A stretch of DNA of 26,453 nt from Clostridium sp. UBA5530 (GCA_002423705.1 DINW01000074.1:4837-31289), one strand, 5' to 3'; positions 1 through 7,360 are shown, counted from the first letter of the stretch. Made by a program: numbers and translations. Notes: a model not told the origin generated them from the sequence alone.

Positions 1-39
1 TGCTGTAACACTCCACCTTTTTTAGGTTGGAGATAGCAG
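1..39. repeat. Imperfect palindrome, copy 1 of a dispersed repeat
   Basis: The arms are an ACTCCA-type left half and a TGGAGATAGCAG right half around an AT-rich loop. The reverse complement of this segment matches 18286-18324: both contain CTGCTATCTCCA, then a variable loop of about 12 nt, then TGGAGTGTT followed by a CAG-type end. The arms, including their mismatched internal loop, are conserved while the loop differs, so this is a repeat family rather than a random hairpin. The copy may extend beyond the left edge of the window. Confidence 0.55.
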
Positions 40-55
40 TTGATATAGAAATTTT

Positions 56-73
56 AAAATAAATGTAAAACCT
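56..73 (+). repeat. 18-bp direct repeat, copy 1
   Basis: The 18-mer AAAATAAATGTAAAACCT occurs exactly here and again 64 bp downstream at 120-137. The 46 bp between the copies is a very AT-rich, partly self-complementary tract. The bases flanking the two copies do not match. A role as a regulator site or a duplication scar is not decided by the sequence. Confidence 0.6.
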
Positions 74-119
74 TTCTTGGAATATAATATATATATAATT
101 ATATACTAAAATTATTAAG

Positions 120-137
120 AAAATAAATGTAAAACCT
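120..137 (+). repeat. 18-bp direct repeat, copy 2
   Basis: Exact second copy of the 18-mer at 56-73. It ends about 60 bp before the glutaredoxin SD, so both copies lie in the upstream region or 5' leader of that gene. Confidence 0.6.
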
Positions 138-213
138 ATTGAAATTTCAAAAAACTAGATGTATAATTGAATCAAAGATACCTATAAGGGGTATACAAGG
201 AGGAATGAGAGTA

Positions 214-438
214 ATGAAAAAGGTTATAGTTTATACATCAGATACATGCACTTATTGTTCAATGGCAAAGGACTATCTAAAGTCTGTAAATGTTAATTAT
301 GAAGAGCGAAATGTAAAACAACCAGAATATAGAAAAGAATTAATGGCTATGAAGATTATGAGTGTACCAGTTATAAAGGTTGGAGAAGAAACTATCATAG
401 GCTTTGATAAGAGTGCATTAGATAAAGCTTTATTTTAA
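214..438 (+). CDS. Glutaredoxin-like thiol-disulfide oxidoreductase
   Basis: Small cytoplasmic redox protein of 74 residues with a single thioredoxin-like fold. The N-terminal strand is followed by a CTYC active-site pair (CxxC) near residues 12-15. Near residue 46 there is a typical SVPVI segment with the cis-proline, then a GF.K helix. This matches the NrdH/YruB-like mini-glutaredoxins of Firmicutes, which reduce disulfides; the partner cannot be told from sequence. The frame stays open upstream to 139, but AAGGAGG at 197-203 ends 10 nt before the ATG at 214, and the extra 25 residues look non-coding, so the shorter start is used. It is a single gene convergent with the RsgI-like gene and shares its terminator. 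Confidence 0.88.
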   Translation: MKKVIVYTSDTCTYCSMAKDYLKSVNVNYEERNVKQPEYRKELMAMKIMSVPVIKVGEETIIGFDKSALDKALF

Positions 439-499
439 AAATAAATATATTTACTAGTAATTCTTGTAGAATTACATCCTTAATTTTAAATTTTACATT

Positions 500-1555
500 C
501 TAAATTAAATGGGCTGTATCAAAATTATAAATTATTTTGATACAACCCATTTTTGTTGAAGGAACATAGCTAGTATCTTTTTTAGGAGATAAAAATTCGT
601 CCTTACCATTATTATTTATGTTCACATTTAAAGAGTTTTTTTGTAAAATATTTTGGGTCTTTTCTAGGGAAGAAAAGTCAACAGAATTCTTAGTTATATA
701 TATGGATATTGTATCTTTAGGTTTTATTATTTCATTATCTAAACAGTAGGTTAAAAGATTGAATAGGGAATCGTCTAAAGTTTTATCCTTAAGAGAACAT
801 TTCTCTAATATTTTCTTGTTTGAAGAATTGGAACCTTTATAGGAAGAAACCTTATTAAACTTATTTACATTAAGGGTGACGGTGCCCTTTACTTCAAGTA
901 TAACTGTGGATTTAGGATATTTATATATATAGTTGGCAATAAAAAAGCTTATGCCTAGGGCTACTATAAAAAACAGCACTAAAAGCATTTTGTTTATATG
1001 AACTTTACTTTTTTCTACTTCTATTATTTCCCCAACTTTTGAAGCCGCATTAGGGTACATGACATACTTTATTTCCCCTATGGGAGTTAGGAGAAGCACA
1101 CCCTTTCTCCAGTGAGATAATATTAAGCCTACAGAGGAATTACTGTCTGCTTTTGAAGGGGGTAAGGTACCTTCAGTGACACTAAGATATTTCTTTAAAT
1201 ACACATAGTTATCGGAACTTAAAATTATAAAATAAAGTATCAAATAATCTCTATTATTAGATATAAACTGAGGAAGCTCACCAGAGACTTGAGATATCTT
1301 TTTTTTAGGTAAGGCCTTTTTTTCATTGATGAAGTTTACTAGGCGGTAATCTTCTAGAATGCAAAAAACTATATTTAATAGGGCATCTCTTTCTTTCATT
1401 TTAGGCAAAGATGAACACAGACTCTTAAGAGAAATATTAAAATCCTCCAAGTCCTTTAAAAGAAGTTTTATTTCTGAACCTCGTTGTTGCTGTAAATCAT
1501 CATTAATCATATATAGCATTGTTTTTTCAGCAAAATGATATTTATTAACCGTCAT
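500..1555 (-). CDS. SigI C-terminal domain fused to RsgI-like membrane anti-sigma factor
   Basis: A 351-residue protein that appears to merge two partners. Residues about 25-125 resemble the C-terminal domain of sigma factor SigI: a helix ending DFNISLKSL, a LPK...R segment in place of the usual SPKH..R, KKALPKKK, and NNRDYLI followed by SSDNYVYLKKYL in place of the NRKYII and GDY.YL..Y blocks. Residues about 140-183 match the cytosolic anti-sigma domain of RsgI (GVLLLTPIGE, then VGEIIEVE). One membrane helix spans 190-211. The outer part has the RsgI-type strand-rich block (TVTLNVNKFNKV) with the family's DINPS degenerated. No sigma region 2 is present and no sigI gene is adjacent. The ATG at 1555 follows AGGGGTG by 7 nt; a TTG at 1558 is less likely. 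The last 16 or so residues are encoded by the terminator hairpin, so the original C-terminus may have been lost. Family assignments rest on remembered motifs. Confidence 0.75.
   Translation of the reverse strand: MTVNKYHFAEKTMLYMINDDLQQQRGSEIKLLLKDLEDFNISLKSLCSSLPKMKERDALLNIVFCILEDYRLVNFINEKKALPKKKISQVSGELPQFISNNRDYLILYFIILSSDNYVYLKKYLSVTEGTLPPSKADSNSSVGLILSHWRKGVLLLTPIGEIKYVMYPNAASKVGEIIEVEKSKVHINKMLLVLFFIVALGISFFIANYIYKYPKSTVILEVKGTVTLNVNKFNKVSSYKGSNSSNKKILEKCSLKDKTLDDSLFNLLTYCLDNEIIKPKDTISIYITKNSVDFSSLEKTQNILQKNSLNVNINNNGKDEFLSPKKDTSYVPSTKMGCIKIIYNFDTAHLI
507..552. terminator. Bidirectional hairpin terminator between convergent genes
   Basis: A 19-bp stem with one mismatch (AAATGGG, mismatch, then TGTATCAAAAT, with its complement at 534-552) closes an 8-nt loop. 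On the plus strand it runs into TTTTTGTT, fitting termination of the glutaredoxin transcript. On the minus strand the tail is ATTTAATTTAG. The hairpin lies inside the 3' end of the minus-strand reading frame, whose stop codon is at 500-502. Confidence 0.8.
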
Positions 1556-1649
1556 CAAAAAACACCCCTATGTTTTATAATATGATAATGAATATTATAT
1601 CATAGAAATGAAGACAATAGAGAAAGAACCACTATAATGTTTAAAGGAA

Positions 1650-2372
1650 ATGATTATAAAAATGAAAATAAAGCATATAAATATTATGAGTTTAATTATA
1701 TCAATATTTTTGATTATCATTCTTTGTGGATTTCAAGGTGATAACAATGAAGTGAAGGTTCAAGGAATCCCTATTGAGAAAAAAAACCAGGCTTATGACC
1801 TTTCATTAAATATACCAAAGATAATTGGATTAAAGAATAAAAAATTTGAAAATGAAATCAATAATATGCTATTACAACAGGGATTAGACTTTCAAAAGCA
1901 AGTGGAAAAAGAAGGGGAGGAAAACGCTGCAGAGGCAAAAAAAGCAGGACAGAACATTGAGGCTTTTATAGGGAAAGAGGACTTTAAGGTTCAATATAAT
2001 GGTAAAGATCTTTTAAGTATACCAATTAACTTTTATTACTTTAGTGGTGGAGCCCATGGAATTGCAAAAATCACTACTATAAATATAGATAAGGAAAAGG
2101 GGAAAGTTATAGGGCTAAAGGATTTATTTAAAGAAGAATATGATTATAAAAGTTCTATAAATAAGAAGATACAAGAGGAAATAAATAAAAATTCTGATCA
2201 ATATTTTCCAGACGCTTTTAAAGGGATAAATGAAAATAGTGAATTTTTTTTAACAGAAGATGGAATAGTTATATATTATCAACTTTATGAATTAGCACCT
2301 TATGCAGAAGGATTTCCTCAGTTTAAAATACCATATTCCCTTTTAAAACAGGGACTAAAATACGAAATATAG
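1650..2372 (+). CDS. Exported DUF4163/DUF3298 domain protein, RsiV/PdaC-like
   Basis: The roughly 240-residue protein starts with a basic stretch and one hydrophobic segment (residues 11-26), a signal peptide or anchor ending at a cysteine (LIIILCG). The residue before that Cys is Leu, so a lipobox is doubtful. The mature part has a DUF4163-like helix region (residues 60-100) and a DUF3298 region with the signature SGGAHG, followed by TTINID, GK and LKDLF. The same pair occurs in the RsiV anti-sigma factor and the PdaC deacetylase. No catalytic domain follows, so an extracytoplasmic binding or inhibitor role is possible but unproven. It diverges from the RsgI-like gene across about 90 bp. The SD-like AAAGGA at 1643-1648 is too close to the ATG at 1650 and rather far from the in-frame ATG at 1662, so the start is uncertain between them. 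Confidence 0.7.
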   Translation: MIIKMKIKHINIMSLIISIFLIIILCGFQGDNNEVKVQGIPIEKKNQAYDLSLNIPKIIGLKNKKFENEINNMLLQQGLDFQKQVEKEGEENAAEAKKAGQNIEAFIGKEDFKVQYNGKDLLSIPINFYYFSGGAHGIAKITTINIDKEKGKVIGLKDLFKEEYDYKSSINKKIQEEINKNSDQYFPDAFKGINENSEFFLTEDGIVIYYQLYELAPYAEGFPQFKIPYSLLKQGLKYEI

Positions 2373-2400
2373 TTAATTTTCCATATTATTACTAAGATTA

Positions 2401-2429
2401 TTGACTTTATAGATTATACATACTATAAT
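2401..2429 (+). promoter_or_regulatory. Consensus sigma-A promoter for the aldehyde dehydrogenase leader
   Basis: TTGACT at 2401-2406 and TATAAT at 2424-2429 are separated by exactly 17 nt. The predicted start of transcription is near 2436, which gives a leader of about 255 nt before the gene at 2691. Confidence 0.7.
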
Positions 2430-2455
2430 TATTTAAATATTTAAAATATATGGAA
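2424..2455 (+). repeat. Promoter-proximal repeat shared with 12148-12177
   Basis: TATAATTATTT, three bases, then the exact 18-mer TATTTAAAATATATGGAA. The same two blocks occur at 12148-12177 with a one-base spacer. In both places the first block overlaps a possible -10 box, so the shared part would include the start of the transcript. Confidence 0.5.
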
Positions 2456-2690
2456 GTAAATTATCAAATTCATATTGAAATTATAGCAACAAATAAGGAT
2501 TTTATCTTAGGCTTAAAGAGTATACTACTAAAACTAGTTGAAGGTTACATCAGCTATAGGTGGATTTTATTGATGAAAAACATAGCTTTAAGATAAGAGA
2601 CCAGCTGATTACTATTTAATATAGAATAGAGGCTGGTCTTATTAATGTTGGTGAAGTTCATATTATATTAATTATTATAATGGGGGTAAA
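2436..2690 (+). other. Long 5' leader with potential RNA structure
   Basis: The stretch 2373-2690 holds no convincing gene. An 8-bp pairing of TTATCTTA (2502-2509) with TAAGATAA (2589-2596) would close a domain that contains a CATCA/TGATG helix (2548-2552 with 2571-2575). Directly after it is a hairpin at 2597-2640 with a GACCAGC/GCTGGTC stem and an inner CTATT/AATAG helix. The order of a closed domain followed by a hairpin resembles a cis-regulatory RNA, but I recognise no known riboswitch or T-box class and the final U-run is weak. A 48-codon frame at 2450-2596 overlaps it but has no SD. Confidence 0.35.
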
Positions 2691-4070
2691 ATGGGTATGG
2701 AACTAGATATAATTTTAGAAAAACAAAGAAAATATTATGGACAAGGCGAAACCCTAGATGTAGAGTTTAGGATCATGATGCTAAAGAAACTTAAGAATTC
2801 TATAAAATCTTATGAACATAATGTGTTAGATGCCCTATGGGAGGATTTTAGAAAATCTAATTTTGAAGCCTATGCTACAGAAGTAGGAATTGTTTTAGAT
2901 GAAATAGATTTAACTATAAAAAAATTAAGGTCTTGGGCAAAACCAAGAAAAAAGAAAACACCAATTGTGCATTTTATTTCTCATAGCTATGTTTATCCAG
3001 AGCCATATGGTGTTGTTCTTATAATGTCACCATGGAATTATCCTTTTCAACTAACAATGGCACCGTTAATTGGGGCTATTGCCGCAGGAAACTGTGTCAT
3101 AATAAAGCCATCTAAATATTCAATGGCAACTTCTACAGTAATTGAAACTATAATAAAAAATACCTTTAAAGAGGATTATATTACAGTTGTAGAAAAAGAG
3201 GGTGGGAGAGAAGCAATAAATAATATATTAGAGAAAAAATTTGATTATATATTTTTTACCGGCAGTGTAGCAGTAGGTAAAGTAGTTATGGAAGCTGCTT
3301 CAAAGCATTTAACTCCAGTAACCTTAGAATTAGGAGGCAAAAGTCCTTGTATAGTAGATAAAGATGCCAATATAGATTTGGCAGCTAAAAGAATAGTATG
3401 GGGTAAATTTTTGAATTGTGGACAAACATGTGTTGCGCCAGATTATCTGTGGGTACAAAAGGATGTGAAATATAAGCTATTAGACAGAATGATATATTAT
3501 ATCAATGAGCTATATGGAGCTAATCCAAAGGCTAGTCCTGATTATCCAAGAATAATAAGTGAGAAACAATTTGATAGGTTAGTTTCATATTTAGATAAAG
3601 GAAATGTAGTTACAGGAGGAATTCATGATAAGTCTCAAAGATATATAGCTCCAACCATAATAGAAAATATATCATGGGATTATCCTATTATGCAGGATGA
3701 AATATTTGGACCTATTATGCCTGTTATTGAGTTTTCAACTATTGACGAAGTTATAGATACCTTAAGAAATCTTCCTAAACCATTAGCGCTTTATTATTTT
3801 ACTCAAAGTAAAGAAAATGAGAAAAAGGTTATGGAAAAAACAACATCAGGAGGCGGCTGTATAAATGACACAATTATCCATGTAGCTTCATCAAATATAC
3901 CTTTTGGAGGGGTAGGGGAAAGCGGTATGGGAGGATATCACGGGAAGGGATCCTTTGATACTTTTACTCATTATAAATCAATAATTAAAAAGAGTAATAT
4001 TATGGATTTGAATTTTAGGTATGCGCCTTATAAAAAGAAATTAAAATTATTAAAGAAGCTTATGGGATAG
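2691..4070 (+). CDS. NAD(P)-dependent aldehyde dehydrogenase, class 3 type
   Basis: A cytosolic enzyme of 459 residues, the short length typical of class 3/YwdH-like aldehyde dehydrogenases that oxidise medium-chain or aromatic aldehydes to acids. Visible motifs are PWNYPF (residues 114-119), the nucleotide-binding FTGS (189-192), ELGGKSPCIV with general base Glu213, GQTCVAP with catalytic Cys247, and EIFGP (337-341). The C-terminal basic, hydrophobic tail (KKKLKLLKKL) suggests loose membrane association. GGGGG at 2682-2686 lies close upstream of ATG 2691; the ATG at 2697 is a possible alternative. It is preceded by a long leader with its own promoter, and its stop is 21 nt before the sigma-54 activator gene, so the two may be co-transcribed. 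The substrate is not evident from the sequence. Confidence 0.9.
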   Translation: MGMELDIILEKQRKYYGQGETLDVEFRIMMLKKLKNSIKSYEHNVLDALWEDFRKSNFEAYATEVGIVLDEIDLTIKKLRSWAKPRKKKTPIVHFISHSYVYPEPYGVVLIMSPWNYPFQLTMAPLIGAIAAGNCVIIKPSKYSMATSTVIETIIKNTFKEDYITVVEKEGGREAINNILEKKFDYIFFTGSVAVGKVVMEAASKHLTPVTLELGGKSPCIVDKDANIDLAAKRIVWGKFLNCGQTCVAPDYLWVQKDVKYKLLDRMIYYINELYGANPKASPDYPRIISEKQFDRLVSYLDKGNVVTGGIHDKSQRYIAPTIIENISWDYPIMQDEIFGPIMPVIEFSTIDEVIDTLRNLPKPLALYYFTQSKENEKKVMEKTTSGGGCINDTIIHVASSNIPFGGVGESGMGGYHGKGSFDTFTHYKSIIKKSNIMDLNFRYAPYKKKLKLLKKLMG

Positions 4071-4091
4071 AAGGAAAGGGGCAATTTATTA

Positions 4092-6833
4092 ATGGCTCAA
4101 ATAGATGAGGTTTTTAAAGTCCTTTCTAGGGCTAAAACCAATGAGAATAAAGGGCTATCAGCTTTAGAAATAAGCAGTGAGCTAAAAATGGATAGAGCCA
4201 ACGTAAGCAGATATTTAAATATACTTTATAAAAATGGAGCAGTTGAAAAAATATCAGGAAGGCCAGTTTTGTATAAAGCTAATGAACTAGTAAAAGAAAA
4301 AAAACATTGTGAAGAAAGTTATAGAAATGAAGAAAATTTTAAAGAAGAGAACACAAGCCTAGATTTAATGGTGGGCTCTAAACAAAGTCTACAGGTTCCG
4401 ATTCAGCAGGCAAAGGCAGCCATGTTATATCCTCCACGAGGACTTCATACTTTAATATTGGGGGAAACTGGTGTAGGAAAATCAATGTTTGTGGAACTAA
4501 TGTATCATTTTGCTAAAGAAGCAAGGGTTATAAATGAAAATGCCTCTTTTATAAGATTTAATTGTGCAGATTATGCAGACAATCCCCAACTAGTAATGGC
4601 TCAGATATTCGGAGTGAAAAAAGGTGCATATACAGGCGCGGATAGAGATAGAGAAGGATTGTTGAAAAAAGCTCATGGAGGAATATTATTTTTAGATGAG
4701 ATTCATAGGCTATCTCCCCAAGGTCAAGAAATGCTTTTTACCTATATTGATAAAGGGTATTTTAGACCTTTAGGGGAAACGGAAAAAATAGAGAAGTGTC
4801 AAGTACAGATTATAGGAGCTACTACAGAGGATCCTCAATCATTTATGTTAAAGACATTTATAAGAAGGATACCTATGATAATAACTCTGCCTTCATTGAG
4901 AGAGAGAACTTTAAAGGAAAGATATTGCCTTTTAATTGAGTTTATAAAATCTGAATCTAAGAGACTTGATGAAAATATATATATAAATAAAAACGCACTA
5001 AAATGCTTTTTGCTTTACGATTGTCCTAATAATATAGGACAATTAAAAAGTGACATACAGCTTTCCTGTGCTAGAGCATTTTTAAAATATAAGTCTCAGA
5101 AGAGAGAGGTTATATTAATAGAGCAAGATGACCTAAATGAGAGGGTAAAAAGAGGACTACTATCACTACAGGATAACAGACAGGATATAGATGATATCTT
5201 TAAAAATAAAGGGGATATTTTACGGTTTTATTATGAAGATGAACCTTTGTTGTTTGGACCTGAGGATGAAGTAGAAAAATATAATAAGGGAGAACATTTT
5301 TATGATTTCCTAGAAAAAAAACTTAATACTTTAAAAGAAAAGGGCATTGGCAACTTAGAAATAAATGAAATTTTAAATGTTGACATAGATAACTATTTTA
5401 AAAGATACTTAAAGGACTTACCCTATGGATTTAGAAGAGAAGAGCTATTAAAGGTGGTGGATGAGAATACTGTTGATATTACCGATAAAGCTATAAGTAT
5501 AGCTGAAAATTCATTAAGCAGAGTATATGATGAAAAGATTTATTTTGGTCTGGCCATGCACCTTCAAGGAAGTATAGAGCGAATAAAACAAGGATATAAG
5601 GTATATAATCCCAAGATTAATGTGATAAAAGAACAATATAAATATGAGTTCATGGTTGCACAAAATATAGGCAATATGATAACTAAAGAATTTAATGTGG
5701 ATGTACCTTTAGATGAGATAGGTTATATAACTATGTTTTTAGTATCCAATCCTTACGGCATAGAAAAGACCAAAGAAGATAAAGTTGCAGTATTGGCAAT
5801 AATGCATGGACATTCCACTGCTAGCAGTATGGTACAGGTAGTTAACTCTCTTATAGGTGATAATTATGCAGAAGCTTTAGACATGCCTCTTACCATGAAG
5901 GCATCTACCATGTATGAGGTGGCAAAAGAAAAGATAGTGGAGATGAATCAGGGTAAGGGAATAATACTTTTAGTAGATATGGGATCCCTGGTGAATTTTG
6001 GAGACATGATAAAGGATGAAACAGGGATAAGTGTAAAAACTATAGATATGGTATCTACACCTATAGTTTTAGAGGCTACTAGAAAGGCTATGAGTGGTAG
6101 GGATTTAAATTATATATATAATGCTTGCCAGGAGCTATGCAGATATGGAATTCAAGGAGTAAACAGAAAAATACCAGGAAGGAAGCTTCTTATAATAACA
6201 GCTTGTTTTACTGGTCAAGGATCTTCAGAAAAATTAAAGGAAATTCTAGAAGAAAAACTAGTAAGAAAATCTATGGTAGAAATAATTCCTTTAACAATAT
6301 TAGATAAAAGCAATTTTTTATATGAAGTAGAGAATTTAAGTAAAAAATATAAGATCATAGCTGTCAGCGGAACTATAGATATATCAATAGAAAATGTACC
6401 ATTTATCCCTGCAGTGCAGCTTTTAAGTGGTGAAGGTATAAACGTCATGGAAAGAATTGTAGACGAAGAGGAAAGATATATTATGGTGAAGGAATCCTTG
6501 AAGGAGCATGTAAATATAAAAGATATTGATGATTTTATAGAAAACCTTAGAAAATTCTTTAAAGGAATAGAGGAAACTTTAAATATAGAAATTTCATTAG
6601 ATACCAAAATAGGAATCTTAACTCACATAACCTTTATGATTTCGAAGATAAGGTCCAAGGAGAGAACTCCTATATTTGAAGATATTGCTAGGTATAAAGA
6701 AATACATAGCAAAGAATTTTTATCAATAAAGCAAAACTTAAGGGCTATAGAAAAAACTCAACAGGTATTTATATCAGACAATGATTTAGCTTATGTGGTG
6801 CGAATAATAGTTGAAAATAGAGACTGTGTATAA
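4092..6833 (+). CDS. LevR-family sigma-54-dependent activator with PRD and PTS-like domains
   Basis: A 913-residue transcription activator whose activity is set by PTS phosphorylation. Domains in order: an N-terminal winged HTH (about 1-63); a sigma-54 AAA+ domain with Walker A GETGVGKS (124-131), the GAYTGA loop that contacts sigma-54 (178-183) and Walker B LFLDE (199-203); PRD1 (about 460-560, likely His490); an EIIA-mannose-like domain with MHGHSTA (His572 likely phosphorylated); a galactitol-type EIIB-like domain with ACFTGQGSS (Cys705); and PRD2 (about 805-910, with THI at His845). This is the full LevR architecture. It begins 21 nt after the aldehyde dehydrogenase and ends about 135 nt before a -24/-12 promoter, so its target is almost certainly the PTS operon beginning at 7040. 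ATG 4092 follows AAGGAAAGGGG with acceptable spacing. Confidence 0.93.
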   Translation: MAQIDEVFKVLSRAKTNENKGLSALEISSELKMDRANVSRYLNILYKNGAVEKISGRPVLYKANELVKEKKHCEESYRNEENFKEENTSLDLMVGSKQSLQVPIQQAKAAMLYPPRGLHTLILGETGVGKSMFVELMYHFAKEARVINENASFIRFNCADYADNPQLVMAQIFGVKKGAYTGADRDREGLLKKAHGGILFLDEIHRLSPQGQEMLFTYIDKGYFRPLGETEKIEKCQVQIIGATTEDPQSFMLKTFIRRIPMIITLPSLRERTLKERYCLLIEFIKSESKRLDENIYINKNALKCFLLYDCPNNIGQLKSDIQLSCARAFLKYKSQKREVILIEQDDLNERVKRGLLSLQDNRQDIDDIFKNKGDILRFYYEDEPLLFGPEDEVEKYNKGEHFYDFLEKKLNTLKEKGIGNLEINEILNVDIDNYFKRYLKDLPYGFRREELLKVVDENTVDITDKAISIAENSLSRVYDEKIYFGLAMHLQGSIERIKQGYKVYNPKINVIKEQYKYEFMVAQNIGNMITKEFNVDVPLDEIGYITMFLVSNPYGIEKTKEDKVAVLAIMHGHSTASSMVQVVNSLIGDNYAEALDMPLTMKASTMYEVAKEKIVEMNQGKGIILLVDMGSLVNFGDMIKDETGISVKTIDMVSTPIVLEATRKAMSGRDLNYIYNACQELCRYGIQGVNRKIPGRKLLIITACFTGQGSSEKLKEILEEKLVRKSMVEIIPLTILDKSNFLYEVENLSKKYKIIAVSGTIDISIENVPFIPAVQLLSGEGINVMERIVDEEERYIMVKESLKEHVNIKDIDDFIENLRKFFKGIEETLNIEISLDTKIGILTHITFMISKIRSKERTPIFEDIARYKEIHSKEFLSIKQNLRAIEKTQQVFISDNDLAYVVRIIVENRDCV

Positions 6834-6857
6834 CTGTGTAAATGTAAATAATGTGTA
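6825..6857 (+). promoter_or_regulatory. TGTGTA repeat cluster, possible activator site
   Basis: TGTGTA occurs at 6825-6830, 6835-6840 and 6852-6857, with a fourth copy at 6994-6999 just past the sigma-54 promoter. The cluster lies 110-145 bp upstream of the -24 element, the usual place for enhancer sites of bacterial enhancer-binding proteins. The assignment is positional only, and the first copy is inside the activator's last codons. Confidence 0.3.
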
Positions 6858-6863
6858 AAATAC

Positions 6864-6905
6864 AAAGATAGAAGAGTGTAATTATATTACACTCTTCTAT
6901 CTTTT
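6864..6905 (+). terminator. Rho-independent terminator after the LevR-type gene
   Basis: A perfect 19-bp stem (5' arm 6864-6882, 3' arm 6886-6904, with GATAGAAGAGTG pairing CACTCTTCTATC) closes a 3-nt loop and ends in TTTTA. It separates regulator transcription from the sigma-54 promoter of the PTS operon. Confidence 0.85.
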
Positions 6906-6967
6906 ATGGGAACTATTACAATTTAAAGGTTTACAAGGGAAAACATAATTTTATGAAAATAAAAAAA

Positions 6968-6984
6968 TTGGCATTAAACTTGCT
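6968..6984 (+). promoter_or_regulatory. Sigma-54 (-24/-12) promoter of the PTS operon
   Basis: TTGGCATTAAACTTGCT matches the TTGGCA-N6-TTGCT pattern, with the invariant GG (6970-6971) and GC (6982-6983) exactly 10 nt apart. It lies 56 bp upstream of the EIIB start codon and directly follows a gene for a sigma-54 activator. Transcription should therefore need RpoN plus the LevR-type protein. Confidence 0.92.
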
Positions 6985-7039
6985 ATATATAATTGTGTAA
7001 TCATCCTTATTAAAAATAAATTCTTAAAGGGGGGAGAAT

Positions 7040-7360
7040 ATGGAGAAAAAAAGGATAATGTTAGTATGCAGTGCAGCAATGTCTACCAGTTTATTAGTTA
7101 CAAAGATGAAGCAGGCAGCAATAAAGAAAAATATAGATGTAGAGATAAATGCTGTGTCAGAAGCTGATTTAAGGAACCATATAGATGATATAGACATTAT
7201 ATTGTTAGGGCCACAAGTTAGATTTATATTAAATAAAGTAAAGGAGCAGGTTAAGAGCAAGAATATACCTGTAGATGTAATCAATACAATGGATTACGGT
7301 ATGATGAATGGAGAGAAAGTTCTTGAATATGCATTAAAGGTACTAAATGAAAAAAAGTGA
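7040..7360 (+). CDS. PTS EIIB component, lactose/cellobiose family
   Basis: A 106-residue cytosolic phosphocarrier. The N-terminal strand ends in LVCSAAMSTSLL, where Cys10 is the phosphorylated residue; the CSAxMSTSLL loop is diagnostic of Lac/Chb-type EIIB. The mid-protein IILLGPQVRFIL and the C-terminal IDYG-like TMDYGMMNG segment also fit. It receives phosphate from EIIA (8825) and passes it to the sugar carried by EIIC (7455). It is the first gene behind the sigma-54 promoter, with GGGGGG well placed upstream of ATG 7040. The 94-nt gap before EIIC contains only a weak 7-bp hairpin (7403-7420). Confidence 0.93.
   Translation: MEKKRIMLVCSAAMSTSLLVTKMKQAAIKKNIDVEINAVSEADLRNHIDDIDIILLGPQVRFILNKVKEQVKSKNIPVDVINTMDYGMMNGEKVLEYALKVLNEKK

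Noticed and set aside
139..213. Upstream extension of the glutaredoxin reading frame
   Set aside because: The extra 25 codons have no SD of their own and do not resemble a glutaredoxin; AAGGAGG fits ATG 214.
1633..1638. TATAAT just before the DUF3298 gene as its promoter
   Set aside because: Transcription would start within or after the SD, leaving no usable leader; probably chance in AT-rich DNA.
2450..2596. 48-codon open frame in the aldehyde dehydrogenase leader
   Set aside because: No SD, no recognisable family, and it overlaps the predicted structured leader; a degraded gene remnant cannot be excluded.
6215..6607. Minus-strand 130-codon open frame inside the LevR-type gene
   Set aside because: Fully opposite a well-supported domain-rich gene, with no SD and low-complexity hydrophobic sequence; a shadow frame.
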